NCBI GenBank assembly: GCA_964528605.1
Contig: CAZGSV010000002.1
Location: forward strand, 25,521-89,520
From: CAZGSV01 sp964528605
GTDB lineage: Bacteria; Armatimonadota; Zipacnadia; CAZGSV01
Direction: 5' to 3'
DNA: 64,000 nucleotides
Position 1 is the first letter of the stretch. Each line of letters opens with the position of its first letter. A program made the position numbers and the translations under genes. The notes beneath the pieces were generated by a model. That model was given only the letters and a program-made list of their open reading frames with translations. It searched no databases and had not been told where the DNA came from. Positions 24,895-33,093 of this stretch are shown here, piece after piece.

Positions 24895-25179
24895 CCGGCG
24901 TGTGACATCGACCCAACCCTCTTGACCTGGTCGGGGCGCTATCATCCCCTCGCTCAGAAGCCAGCCCCATGCCTCCGCGATCGCCTGGCGCATCTCTTCC
25001 TGCAGTTCGCCAGCGTACTCCCTGAACTCACGGTAGGTGAAGGTCGTGAGGTTCCCCAGGTGCAGCATAACGCTGTCAGGTTTGAGGTGAGCGAGGTAGG
25101 GCAGCAACAGCCAGCCAAGTTCCTCGGGCTCCAGAGTGACTGCCGTCTGGGGATCTGGCAGAGCTTCGTCAAGCCGCAT
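24895..25179 (-). pseudogene. N-terminal fragment of a TIGR02391-like protein
   Basis: From an ATG with a clean GAGGTGAG site, about 95 residues resemble the N-terminal half of TIGR02391 (Ymh) proteins: LEPEELGWLLLPYL, AIAEAWGWLLSEGMIAPRPG and WVDVTRR. Members are about 250-300 residues and are sometimes listed with abortive infection proteins. After WVDVTRR the frame stays open but the sequence is unlike the family, and it runs into the signal peptide of the HEAT gene without a stop. A fused 497-residue product is possible on paper, but the HEAT gene has its own ribosome site. I treat this as a 3'-truncated gene. Confidence 0.55.
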
Positions 25180-25610
25180 GGCTACTCACCTCGCGGAGAG
25201 CATTCCTCCCGCACTCGCGAGCGGGTACTGAGGTGAGGGCAGCCGGTCGGAACGCCCCACCAACTCCATGGGCCGTGCATCAGACCAGGGAGCCAGCGAC
25301 ATGGAACCACCCTTCTCTGCGGCATCTTAGCGGAACACCTTCAGGTCCGCCAGAGGACCGCCCACGGGAGAACGGCGGCTGGGGGGCCAACTCTTGCGGC
25401 TCCCCGCCTCTGGCGGGGCGGCCAGGGCTGGCGCCCAGGCCCTACGATCACGACGGGCGGCGGCGCCGATTCGCGGGCTGTCGCGGCAGGAATGCCGCTC
25501 CTACAGGACACGCGGCGACTCGCCGAGTCGTCCCTGCGGTGAGGCCGCGCGGCTGACATCAGGTTCGCCGCCGCGCCTGGGGTGTGATACGCTCATGCTC
25601 GTGAAAAGGG
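25180..25610. other. Intergenic region upstream of relA with repeats
   Basis: No gene seen. Contains CCCCGCCTCTGGCGGGG at about 25404-25420, the same hairpin as in the broken tRNA copy near 9389-9405, and the 25481-25505 palindrome. relA's own ribosome site AAAAGGG is at its right edge. Confidence 0.5.
25481..25505. repeat. TGTAGGAGCG-type palindrome, inverted copy
   Basis: Exact reverse complement of 9741-9765. Confidence 0.75.
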
Positions 25611-27803
25611 ATGGCTACGCAACAGGTCTCCGCGGCGGAGGCGTTGTTGGAGAAGGCGCGCACCTATCTGGGTCCGGAGGACCTGGAGTTGGTGCAGCGT
25701 GCCTGGCGGGCTGCCCTGGAAGCGCACTCAGCGAGTAAGCCCCGCGAGAACGGCGAGCCCTTCGTCAGCCATCCCCTGGCAACGGCCGAAATCCTCACCG
25801 AGTTACAGGCTGATGCTCCCACCCTGGCAGCCGGCCTGCTGCACGACGTGCTCGAGGACTCGTCGGGGCTGACAAAGGATCGGCTCGAGCGGGAGTTCGG
25901 GCACCAGGTCACCCGGCTGGTCGAGGGGGTCACCAAACTCACGCTCGCCAGCCGCGGCATCCGCCCCCGGGCGCGCCAAGCGGAGAACCTTCGCCGCATG
26001 TTGATCGCCATGGCGGAGGACCCCCGCGTGCTCCTCGTCAAACTGGCCGACCGCCTGCACAACATGCGCACGCTGGACGCCCTCTCGCCCGAGCGGCGCC
26101 GCGCCAACGCCCAGGAGACGCTGCGCATCTACGCGCCACTCGCGCACCGCTTCGGCGTCTGGACCCTCAAGTGGCAACTGGAGGACCTCGCCTTCCGCGA
26201 ACTGGAGCCCGAGGCGTATCGGTCGCTGGCCGCGCGTGTGGCCAGTACGCGCAGAGAGCGGGAGGCCGAGGTGGAAGCCGACCGGCAACTGCTGCAGGAG
26301 ACCCTCAATCGGCACGGCATCGAGGCGCAGGTGTTCGGCCGTTCCAAGCACCTCTACAGCGTCTATCGCAAGATGCGCGAGCAGGACGTGGACTTCGACA
26401 ACATCTACGACCTGTCGGGACTGCGCGTCGTCTGCAACGACCGCAACACCTGCTACACCATCCTCGCCATCATCCACAACGAGTTGTGGCCGCCGGTGCC
26501 GGGGATGTTCAGCGATTTCATTGCCTCGCCCAAGGCGAACGGCTACCAGTCGCTGCACCTCAAGGCGCTCAAGCCCAACGACCAGATCATCGAGATTCAG
26601 ATCCGCACTTGGGAGATGCACCAGGTAGCCGAGTTCGGCATGGCGGCTCACTGGGCCTACAAGGAAGGCGCGCCTGCCGAGAAGCCGGTGCGCGCGCGCG
26701 TGCGCGACGCCGCCTACCAAGACAACTTGCGCAAGTGGTTGCGGCAACTGGGCGAGTTGCAGGACGACGAGGAGTTCCTGGCCGCGGTGGGCGTCGAACT
26801 CTCCGAGGCGCAGGTGTTCGTGTTCACCCCGGAGCGCGAGGTCATCGCCCTGCCGGCCGGCTCCACTCCCATTGATTTCGCCTACCGCGTGCACACCGAC
26901 ATCGGCAACCACTGCCAGCAGGCGAAAGTGAACGGGGCGCTGGTCGGCCTGGATCATCCGCTCCAAACCGGAGATGTGGTGCGGATAGTGACACACCCGC
27001 GCGCCCACCCCAAGGAAGATTGGCTGAGTTACGCGCGCACTTCGCAGGCGCGGCAGAAGATTCGCCACTGGCTCAGCCGCGAGCACGAGCGCGAGAACAT
27101 CCGCCTGGGCCGGGAGCGCCTCCAGCGCGAACTCGATCAGGCGCACATCAGCCAGGAGGAATGGGCCCCTTTCATCGAGTACATCCTGCCGCACCTCAAT
27201 CTGCGTTCCGAGGAGCGCCTGTTGGAGGCGATCGGCGCCGGGCAGGTAAGCGGGCGCAGTCTGGTTAACCGGTTCCGTGAGCGGGCCACGCGCGGCGAAG
27301 AGGGTGAGATCGTGGGCCGGCCCACGCAAGCCGCGGCGCAGGCGCTCCCGGTGGCGGTGCTCTCGCCCGACGCGGCGCTGGACAAACTCGAGTACCATTT
27401 GGCGCGCTGCTGCTCGCCGATTCCGGGCGATGAGATTGTGGGCTACGTCTCGCGCGGGCGCGGGCTGGTGGTGCACCAGGCCGAGTGCCGCAACTTGCGC
27501 GAGCGGCGCGAGCGCGAGCCCGCGCGCTATCTGCCGCTCCAATGGCGCACCGACGCTGCCTCGCCCGCGCTGTTCGAGGCGCAGGCCATCGTCAAGGCGA
27601 CCGACCGCCCGGGCCTGCTGCGCGACCTCACCGCTCTCGTGGGCAGCACCAATGCCGACATTGCCGCCGCCCGCATCGTCTCCCGCCAGCCGCCCTTCGC
27701 CTTCATCGAACTGGTGCTCAATGTGCGCGACCACCAGCACCTGTCTCAAGTTCTGAGCAACCTGCTGAAGATGGAAGAAGTTACTTCAGTAGCGCGACAT
27801 TGA
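25611..27803 (+). CDS. Bifunctional (p)ppGpp synthetase/hydrolase, RelA/SpoT (Rsh)
   Basis: 730 residues. HD hydrolase domain with LLHDVLED and LVKLADRLHNMRTLDAL, synthetase domain with GRSKHLYSVYRKM and FDNIYDLSGLRVV, then a TGS domain (VFVFTPEREVIALPAGST), the Cys/His zinc-finger-like HLARCCSPIPGDEIVGYVS and a C-terminal ACT domain (VKATDRPGLLRDLTALV). Makes and degrades the alarmone in response to starvation; both catalytic halves look intact, so a Rel/SpoT-type enzyme. Followed 12 bp later by dtd, a common arrangement. AAAAGGG precedes the ATG. Confidence 0.94.
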   Translation: MATQQVSAAEALLEKARTYLGPEDLELVQRAWRAALEAHSASKPRENGEPFVSHPLATAEILTELQADAPTLAAGLLHDVLEDSSGLTKDRLEREFGHQVTRLVEGVTKLTLASRGIRPRARQAENLRRMLIAMAEDPRVLLVKLADRLHNMRTLDALSPERRRANAQETLRIYAPLAHRFGVWTLKWQLEDLAFRELEPEAYRSLAARVASTRREREAEVEADRQLLQETLNRHGIEAQVFGRSKHLYSVYRKMREQDVDFDNIYDLSGLRVVCNDRNTCYTILAIIHNELWPPVPGMFSDFIASPKANGYQSLHLKALKPNDQIIEIQIRTWEMHQVAEFGMAAHWAYKEGAPAEKPVRARVRDAAYQDNLRKWLRQLGELQDDEEFLAAVGVELSEAQVFVFTPEREVIALPAGSTPIDFAYRVHTDIGNHCQQAKVNGALVGLDHPLQTGDVVRIVTHPRAHPKEDWLSYARTSQARQKIRHWLSREHERENIRLGRERLQRELDQAHISQEEWAPFIEYILPHLNLRSEERLLEAIGAGQVSGRSLVNRFRERATRGEEGEIVGRPTQAAAQALPVAVLSPDAALDKLEYHLARCCSPIPGDEIVGYVSRGRGLVVHQAECRNLRERREREPARYLPLQWRTDAASPALFEAQAIVKATDRPGLLRDLTALVGSTNADIAAARIVSRQPPFAFIELVLNVRDHQHLSQVLSNLLKMEEVTSVARH

Positions 27804-27815
27804 GGACACGGAGCG

Positions 27816-28271
27816 ATGCGGTGCGTGGTGCAGAGAGTAAGCGCGGCCTCGGTCTCGGTTGACGGAGAGGTCGTGGCCGCGATAGGGGCGGGCCTGGTCG
27901 CCTTCGTGGGCGTCGGGCGCGAGGACAGCCGCGAGCAAATGCAGTATCTCGCGCGCAAACTGGCGGAGTTGCGCGTCTTCCCCGACGAACAGGCGAAACT
28001 GAACCTGTCCTTGCCGGAGGTGAGCGGCGAACTGCTGCTGGTGCCGAACTTCACCGTGCTCGGGGACTGCGCCAAAGGCCGGCGGCCCTCCTTCGACAAG
28101 GCCGCGAGCCCGGAGCAGGCTAACGCTCTCTTTCAGGCTCTAGCCGAGGCTGCGCGAGGGCAAGGCCTCAAAGTCGGCTGCGGGCGGTTCGGGGCGGTAA
28201 TGCAAGTGGAGGTGCGTAACCAGGGCCCGGTGACCCTGATATTGGAGGGGAAAAGCGGAGCGGAAGGGTGA
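27816..28271 (+). CDS. dtd: D-aminoacyl-tRNA deacylase
   Basis: 151 residues. Removes D-amino acids (and glycine) from mischarged tRNA. The fold is intact: MRCVVQRVSAASVSVDGE, the GRRPSF block, and the cross-subunit motif NQGPVTLILE with its Gly-cisPro. The other signature normally reads SQFTL; here it is VPNFTVLGD, so both Ser and Gln have changed. Cytoplasmic homodimer. It follows relA by 12 bp. Confidence 0.9.
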   Translation: MRCVVQRVSAASVSVDGEVVAAIGAGLVAFVGVGREDSREQMQYLARKLAELRVFPDEQAKLNLSLPEVSGELLLVPNFTVLGDCAKGRRPSFDKAASPEQANALFQALAEAARGQGLKVGCGRFGAVMQVEVRNQGPVTLILEGKSGAEG

Positions 28272-28324
28272 GATTTTCCCACTCGTTTGGTAAACTCATC
28301 TGCGCTTGGCCGAGTGAAAAGGAA

Positions 28325-29209
28325 ATGCTCAGGGAACACGATCCTTTCATAGAGCAGGACAGCATTCTCGAGGCGCAACCGCCGCAGCCTCAGAATGGTC
28401 GCAAGCCCACACCGGCCGAGCAGGCGCGACTAAGCGCATTCCACGGGGACCAGTCCATGCGGCGGGGGCAGTTCGACGAAGCGGTGGGCTTCTACAAGCG
28501 GGCGGCGGAACTGGACGGCAACGACGGGCGCTGGCAGGTAAGTCTGGGCGACGCCTACGTGAGCACCGGGTATTACCGCAGGGCGTACAAGGCCTATCAG
28601 CGCGCCATCAAGAGGAACCCTCAGGACGCCGACGCCCACTTCTCGCTGGGCGAGTTGCTGGCTCGCACTGGAGCCTTTGAAGAGGGCATACCCGAGATCA
28701 GCGAGGCGATACGGCTGCTGCCCGGGCGACACTACTATCTCTACCGCCTTGCCGGCATCTGCTGGGCAGCGGGAATGCGGCAAGAGGCGATCCAGGCGCT
28801 GCGCAGCGCGGTGCGGCTCAATCCGCAGGACGCGTTCTACCGCTACAAACTCGCCCGGTTGCTGGCGGAAGAGGGCCATCACCGGGAAGCCAACGCCCAG
28901 TTCCAGCACGCCGCGTCTTGTGCCCCGCAGGACTCTTACTACCGCCTCTGGTTGGCCATCTCGTTCGTGCAGCTACGCCGCATAGAGGACGCGCTGGAGG
29001 CGGTGCACGAGGCGCTCCGCATCGAGGAATGGCGGGAGCCGACCTTGCTGGTGCTGGCGGCGTTGCTCCACCGGCTGCTGGGGCGCCACGACACCGCGCA
29101 GGCCTATATGCGTCGCGCCCCCAGGCTAACCGAGTACGACCGGCACTTCCTGCGCTTCGTCACTCAAGCCGCGGGCCCGCTGGCGGCCCTAGCGACCGAA
29201 GGGCTCTAG
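28325..29209 (+). CDS. TPR-repeat protein
   Basis: 294 residues, almost wholly tetratricopeptide repeats from residue 37 (AFHGDQSMRRGQFDEAVGFYKRAAEL, then successive repeats such as YYRRAYKAYQRAIKRNPQDADAHF, LAGICWAAGMRQEAIQALRSAV, LARLLAEEGHHREANAQFQHA). No signal peptide or catalytic motif; a cytoplasmic scaffold. The frame also runs upstream to a GTG at 28268 overlapping the dtd stop, but AAAAGGA lies directly before ATG 28325. It seems translationally close to the relA-dtd operon. Confidence 0.72.
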   Translation: MLREHDPFIEQDSILEAQPPQPQNGRKPTPAEQARLSAFHGDQSMRRGQFDEAVGFYKRAAELDGNDGRWQVSLGDAYVSTGYYRRAYKAYQRAIKRNPQDADAHFSLGELLARTGAFEEGIPEISEAIRLLPGRHYYLYRLAGICWAAGMRQEAIQALRSAVRLNPQDAFYRYKLARLLAEEGHHREANAQFQHAASCAPQDSYYRLWLAISFVQLRRIEDALEAVHEALRIEEWREPTLLVLAALLHRLLGRHDTAQAYMRRAPRLTEYDRHFLRFVTQAAGPLAALATEGL

Positions 29210-29272
29210 GCGCCCCGCTCTCGGACCCGTTCCGTCTCAGGTCGCCGGCAAGGAACCGCGCGGCGTCGGGAC

Positions 29273-29851
29273 TCAGGTCTTGGTGGAGACCAGGCTCCGC
29301 ACGCGCTCGTAGTTGATGCGGACGGTGCCGTCCTCGGGGTGCAGGCGGTTGAGTTCGGCCCACAGGTCTAGGGCATCCTGCAGGCGGCCGGCCTTTTCAT
29401 AGGCGTGCGCCAGCTTCTTCTCGACCTGGTAGCCGTCATGAAGCCTCTTGACTGCCTCGGTGAAGGCCTCCACGGCCTTGGGGAAGTCCCGGCGGTTGAC
29501 CGTGTAGTAGTCGCCCAGGTCCTCCCAGACGTCCTCGTTCTCGGGGTTGGCTAGCGCGCAGCGCAGGTAGACGGCCACGGCGTACTCGTGCTGGTCTGAA
29601 CTCCACAGCAGATACGCGGCGTCGAGGTAGGCCTGCACGAAGTAAGGATCAATCCGCGTCGCGGCCAGGTTCAGCACCATCGCGCCTCGGTAGTCGCCTT
29701 CGTGGAAGCACTCATCGGCTGCACCCCAGAAGGCGTCCACGACCAGCGCGTCCATGACCTGCGCCGGAGCGGGCCCCTGCGCTGCCGCCTCAGCGCAACA
29801 TGCGGCAAGGCAGACGATGAAAACCACGGTGAAGAGCAGCAATGCCCGCAT
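29273..29851 (-). CDS. Exported TPR protein
   Basis: 192 residues. Signal peptide MRALLLFTVVFIVCLAACCAEA followed by four or so TPR-like repeats (ADECFHEGDYRGAMVLNLAATRI, AAYLLWSSDQHEYAVAVYLRCAL, NRRDFPKAVEAFTEAVKRL). No lipobox is certain, although Cys residues precede the cleavage region. It follows the RseB-like gene on the minus strand by 51 bp but has its own promoter. Start ATG 29851 has no ribosome site; an excellent promoter puts +1 on this codon. Confidence 0.72.
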   Translation of the reverse strand: MRALLLFTVVFIVCLAACCAEAAAQGPAPAQVMDALVVDAFWGAADECFHEGDYRGAMVLNLAATRIDPYFVQAYLDAAYLLWSSDQHEYAVAVYLRCALANPENEDVWEDLGDYYTVNRRDFPKAVEAFTEAVKRLHDGYQVEKKLAHAYEKAGRLQDALDLWAELNRLHPEDGTVRINYERVRSLVSTKT

Positions 29852-29858
29852 GTCTATG

Positions 29859-29887
29859 AGTCTAGCCGTGGTTGGCCGCCGAGGCAA
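29859..29887 (-). promoter_or_regulatory. Leaderless-type promoter of the exported TPR gene
   Basis: On the minus strand TTGCCT (29882-29887), 17-bp spacer, TAGACT (29859-29864); +1 predicted 7-8 bases on, at the ATG 29851. Confidence 0.5.
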
Positions 29888-29902
29888 GGGCGGCCCGCCC
29901 GC

Positions 29903-30913
29903 TTAGGGCTGGGCGGAGTCAGCCACTTGCTCGAGCAGCGACTGGGGCAAAGAGCCGACCACCACAATCCAGAGCGGGCCGCGCTCCCGCACCACCACCA
30001 TTGGGGTCGTCGGCAAGCCTCGCGTGCCGCCGCCGCCGGTGCCTTGGCGCTCGAACACCGACACGAAACTGAAGATGTCCGTGTAGCGCAGCCAGGCCAC
30101 CGGATGGCCGCGGAAGCGCAACAGACAGGCATCCTGCAAGAAGAAATCCTCGGGCAGCCACTGAGGCGGCGCCAGGTGGAAGTCGAGTCGCTTGGCCACT
30201 TCGGCAACGTCGGCGGAGCGGAATACGGGCGTCGGTTCCCGGCTCACTCGGGTGCCCCGGGGCGGCTCGAAGGCGAACAACTCGTCAGGTGGCGCCTCCG
30301 AGGGGAAGGACACCTCGAGATAGCGCTCTTCGCCCAGCGGCGTCCCGTCCGGCGCGAAGTGCTGCCGCAGCAGGGGAACCCACTGGTCGGCGTCCACCCA
30401 GTACTTGCGGTAGGTGCGAGGCGGGCGGCGGCGCACCAGTTGCACCACGTGCGCGCGCCGGCCGAGGAGCGACCGAATGCCGAAGTAGCGAACAACAAAG
30501 GCGTCGGGCACGCGGCTGACCCACTCCGCGCGGCGCCGCGCTATCAGTTCAGCGTCCGCCGCCTGCGTCGACATCGCCCAGGCTCCCTGGCGGTCGTAGA
30601 GCCACCGAGTCACGCCGTCAGAGATCAGCAGCCGCGTGGGGACGCGTTTCTTCCCGAGAAACTCGATGCGGTACTTATGCCCGGGCGCGCGCACGATGCG
30701 CTGCACCAAGCGGGCCCGGGGCTGCGGAAGCCCGGTGACGCGGACACCAGCCAGGTTCACCTGCCCCTCCCTGGCGAAGACTTGGCGCAGGACGTTGAGT
30801 CCCTGCTCCTGCTCGCGCTGCAAGTCCTGCCCCAGCGCCAGGCGTACGCCCAGGGGGACCAGCGCAATGGCGGCGGCCAGTGCTAGGAGCCTAAGGAGCC
30901 CTCTGGTCCTCAT
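29903..30913 (-). CDS. RseB/MucB-like sigma factor regulatory protein
   Basis: 336 residues, exported (MRTRGLLRLLALAAAIALVPLG). The LolA/LppX-like barrel of MucB/RseB is suggested by RIVRAPGHKYRIEFLG, TRLLISDGVTRWLYDRQ and WVDADQWVPLLRQHF, followed by a C-terminal domain (LPPQWLPEDFFLQDACLLRF to QVADSAQP). In Proteobacteria RseB binds the anti-sigma factor's periplasmic part and shields it from cleavage; the same role fits here because it directly follows an anti-sigma gene, overlapping it by 23 bp. Sequence is divergent, so the name rests on layout plus partial motifs. Confidence 0.6.
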   Translation of the reverse strand: MRTRGLLRLLALAAAIALVPLGVRLALGQDLQREQEQGLNVLRQVFAREGQVNLAGVRVTGLPQPRARLVQRIVRAPGHKYRIEFLGKKRVPTRLLISDGVTRWLYDRQGAWAMSTQAADAELIARRRAEWVSRVPDAFVVRYFGIRSLLGRRAHVVQLVRRRPPRTYRKYWVDADQWVPLLRQHFAPDGTPLGEERYLEVSFPSEAPPDELFAFEPPRGTRVSREPTPVFRSADVAEVAKRLDFHLAPPQWLPEDFFLQDACLLRFRGHPVAWLRYTDIFSFVSVFERQGTGGGGTRGLPTTPMVVVRERGPLWIVVVGSLPQSLLEQVADSAQP

Positions 30914-31361
30914 AAGCCGCCGGCATGAAACTCTCGTCCGCGCCCACCAGCGCCTCACCCTCGGGCAGCGCGGAGTGGTTGGAGACGCAGAAGCCCGCGA
31001 ACGCCGCCAGGTCGTTTCTCGAGGGAGCAGCAGGCTGGGAATGGAAGTAGCCGATGAGGCCGCCCACAATGAGCATGGCGACCACACCCGCCGCGCTCAG
31101 GGCGAACCGCCAACTGAGCCTCCGCGAAGGCGCCGCAACCGAGCCGCTCTCGATCCTCGCCATCACCCGCGCCGTGAGGCCGGGCCGCGGCTCGGGGTGC
31201 AGAGCCAGGCTGCTCAGGCGGCGCGCCTGCACGAGGTCCTCCGCGGCCAGAGCGCACTCCGGGCAGGCCCCGAGGTGCTCCCCCACCGCCCGCGACTGAG
31301 GCCGAGGCAGCCGGCTGTCCGTATACTCGAGAAGCATCTTACGGGCTTTCCCACAACGCAT
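30891..31361 (-). CDS. Zinc-finger anti-sigma factor, membrane spanning
   Basis: 156 residues. Cytoplasmic ZAS domain with H-x3-C-x2-C (HLGACPEC) after MLLEYTDSRL, one membrane helix (ALSAAGVVAMLIVGGLIGYF), and a short extracytoplasmic tail rich in Asn/Ser. It should bind and hold the sigma factor encoded just upstream. GGAGGTGG before ATG 31361 decides the start; a GTG three codons earlier overlaps that site. It overlaps the sigma gene by 23 bp and the RseB-like gene by 23 bp. Confidence 0.82.
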   Translation of the reverse strand: MRCGKARKMLLEYTDSRLPRPQSRAVGEHLGACPECALAAEDLVQARRLSSLALHPEPRPGLTARVMARIESGSVAAPSRRLSWRFALSAAGVVAMLIVGGLIGYFHSQPAAPSRNDLAAFAGFCVSNHSALPEGEALVGADESFMPAAYEDQRAP

Positions 31362-31959
31362 CCGCTCCACCTCCTGTCGCAGCAGTCGCCAGCGCCGTCC
31401 CCTGCGCTACGTATGGTTCCAGCAGCCGGCGCAGAGCCCGGCGGGCCGTGAAAAGGCGTGACTTGACCGTGCCCACAGGGCAGTGCTCGACCTCCGCGGC
31501 CTCCTGGTAGGAGAGGCCCTCCAGGTCGCACAGCACCAGAATGGCGCGAAACCTTTCGGGAAGCGCCGCTATGGCTAGTTCCACCTGCTCGGCGAGTTCC
31601 TGTTGGCTCGAGCGGCCGAGCGGATCGGCGGAGGCGCCTTGCGCGGGATGGTCAACAACAGCGGTAAGCGGCATCAGTCGCCTTCGCCCGCCCTCGCCGC
31701 TTCGCTGGTAGTCAATGCACAGGTTTCTGGCGATGCGGTAGAGCCAGGTCTTGAAGGAACAGGCGGCGCGGAACGCCTTGAGGCTGGCGTAGGCCCGGAC
31801 AAAGGTGTCCTGCGTTAGGTCCTCAGCGGCCGTGGCGTCCAACACGGAGCGCAGAACGTAGCGGTAGATCTGTCCTTGGTACCTCTCCACCAGTTCTTCA
31901 AATGCTCGGCGGTCACCGCCTTGCGCCTGCCGAACTAGTGTCCCATCGTCGCCGGGCAT
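31339..31959 (-). CDS. ECF-type RNA polymerase sigma factor (sigma-E-like)
   Basis: 206 residues. Region 2 QGGDRRAFEELVERYQGQIYRYVLR with DLTQDTFVRAYASLKAF and TWLYRIARNLCIDYQR, then region 4 AIAALPERFRAILVLCDLEGLSYQEAAEV and VGTVKSRLFTARRALRRLL. First gene of the sigma/anti-sigma/RseB-like operon. The ATG at 31959 is preferred since codons upstream are not sigma-like. An ECF-type promoter at 32004-32030 suggests autoregulation. Confidence 0.92.
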   Translation of the reverse strand: MPGDDGTLVRQAQGGDRRAFEELVERYQGQIYRYVLRSVLDATAAEDLTQDTFVRAYASLKAFRAACSFKTWLYRIARNLCIDYQRSGEGGRRRLMPLTAVVDHPAQGASADPLGRSSQQELAEQVELAIAALPERFRAILVLCDLEGLSYQEAAEVEHCPVGTVKSRLFTARRALRRLLEPYVAQGTALATAATGGGADALWESP

Positions 31960-32003
31960 CTGCACCTGCTTTCCTTTTGGGCTGGCAGGCCGCGCGCAAC
32001 CAT

Positions 32004-32030
32004 ATTGACGGCCGGCCAGCACAAAAGTTC
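32004..32030 (-). promoter_or_regulatory. ECF-type promoter upstream of the sigma gene
   Basis: Minus strand GAACTT (32025-32030), a 15-base spacer, then GTCAAT (32004-32009), matching the GAACTT / GTC pattern of sigma-E-like promoters. The start would lie about 35-40 bases before the sigma ATG. Confidence 0.6.
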
Positions 32031-32041
32031 GCCCTCATAGG

Positions 32042-33052
32042 TTACGGTACCAAGTCTATCCCATCCGGGCGCGGTTTGAACCTGACCGCCCGAATGGCAG
32101 ACCCGGGCCCCTCCTCGTAGTAGACGCAGAGCACCACGCCGTCCCGCAACTCGACCATGCTCGGATAGGCCCCGCCCACGTGGTCCAGCACGAACGGGCC
32201 CTGCCAAGTCTGCCCCAGGTCCGCGCTGAGGTGCAGGCTGGTTTCAGGCAGGCGGTGGGCCAGAAGCAGAAGGCCGGAGGAGTGGACCAAGGCGTGGGGA
32301 CAATGGCCCGGAAAGCCCGCCTCCCGCACCGTCCAGGTGTGGCCCTGGTCGGAGGAGAAGGCCAGGCACATGCAAGGCCGGAGCGCCGTGAACAGCCTGC
32401 CGTCGGGCAGGCGGATGATGTGGGGCTCGGCGTCGTGCCGGTGGGTGCTGGTGGTGTCAATGATGGTCAGTTCGGGCCAGGTGCGGCCCCCGTCGAAGGA
32501 CCGGAGCAGGCCCGCCTTGGCGCTGGAGGGAATCTCGTAGTAGACGGGCAGGAGCAACTCGCCCGAGGGCAGTTCCGTGATGGGCGCGGAGCAGGCGAAG
32601 TTGCCTTGTTGAGTGACCTCAGGGAAGTGAGGCTCGGACCAGGTTTTGCCCAGGTCGTTGGACTCCACCACAGCGACATGGAATCCCGCCGCCTCGGTAT
32701 AGGTGAAGAAGTTGCAGAGCAGCCGGCCGTCGGAGAGTTGCGTGACAGAGGGGTCCCGGTCGTCGAGCGGAGTGTCCACGACGACGGTGGGGTCGCTCCA
32801 GGTGCGACCCTCATCCGACGAGCGAACCGCGCAGATGCGAGCGCCGCGGGGCAGGCTCTCGTTGGGCAGCGATACGTGGCCATACCCGGCGTAGAACACG
32901 CACAGCAGTTCTCCGTTGCTCAGGCGGCAGATATCGGGGAAAGCCTGATAGCCGCCCGCCCCCGCATCGCGAACCACCACTTGGTAAGGAGGCTGAACCT
33001 GACCCACCGCGGCCAAGGCAAACACGCCCGCCGCGCCCAAGAATGCGCTCAC
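32042..33052 (-). CDS. Secreted sialidase-like BNR/Asp-box protein
   Basis: 336 residues with a short signal peptide (VSAFLGAAGVFALAAVG). Five Asp-box repeats are visible: SSDEGRTWSDP, SNDLGKTWSEP, SFDGGRTWPE, SSDQGHTWTV and SADLGQTWQG, marking a six-bladed propeller as in sialidases/neuraminidases. HRHDAEPHIIRLPDGRLFTALRP and the ending VRFKPRPDGIDLVP belong to the fold. Sugar substrate unclear. GTG 33052 is the best start, 41 bp after the upstream isomerase stop; upstream codons run antisense through that gene. The isomerase and sialidase look co-transcribed. Confidence 0.78.
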   Translation of the reverse strand: MSAFLGAAGVFALAAVGQVQPPYQVVVRDAGAGGYQAFPDICRLSNGELLCVFYAGYGHVSLPNESLPRGARICAVRSSDEGRTWSDPTVVVDTPLDDRDPSVTQLSDGRLLCNFFTYTEAAGFHVAVVESNDLGKTWSEPHFPEVTQQGNFACSAPITELPSGELLLPVYYEIPSSAKAGLLRSFDGGRTWPELTIIDTTSTHRHDAEPHIIRLPDGRLFTALRPCMCLAFSSDQGHTWTVREAGFPGHCPHALVHSSGLLLLAHRLPETSLHLSADLGQTWQGPFVLDHVGGAYPSMVELRDGVVLCVYYEEGPGSAIRAVRFKPRPDGIDLVP

Positions 33053-33093
33053 TGCCCTAGCACCGCCTTTCGCCCACGAATCCCGGCCCGACC

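Noticed and set aside
23686..25179. A single 497-residue protein
   Set aside because: Contains a signal peptide in its middle with a strong ribosome site just before it; treated as two units.
25803..27749. A 648-codon minus-strand frame
   Set aside because: Antisense to relA/spoT; His/Leu/Gly-rich shadow translation without any motif.
29903..31087. RseB-like start at 31087
   Set aside because: First 58 codons overlap the anti-sigma gene and are Arg/Ser-rich shadow; the signal peptide starts at 30913.
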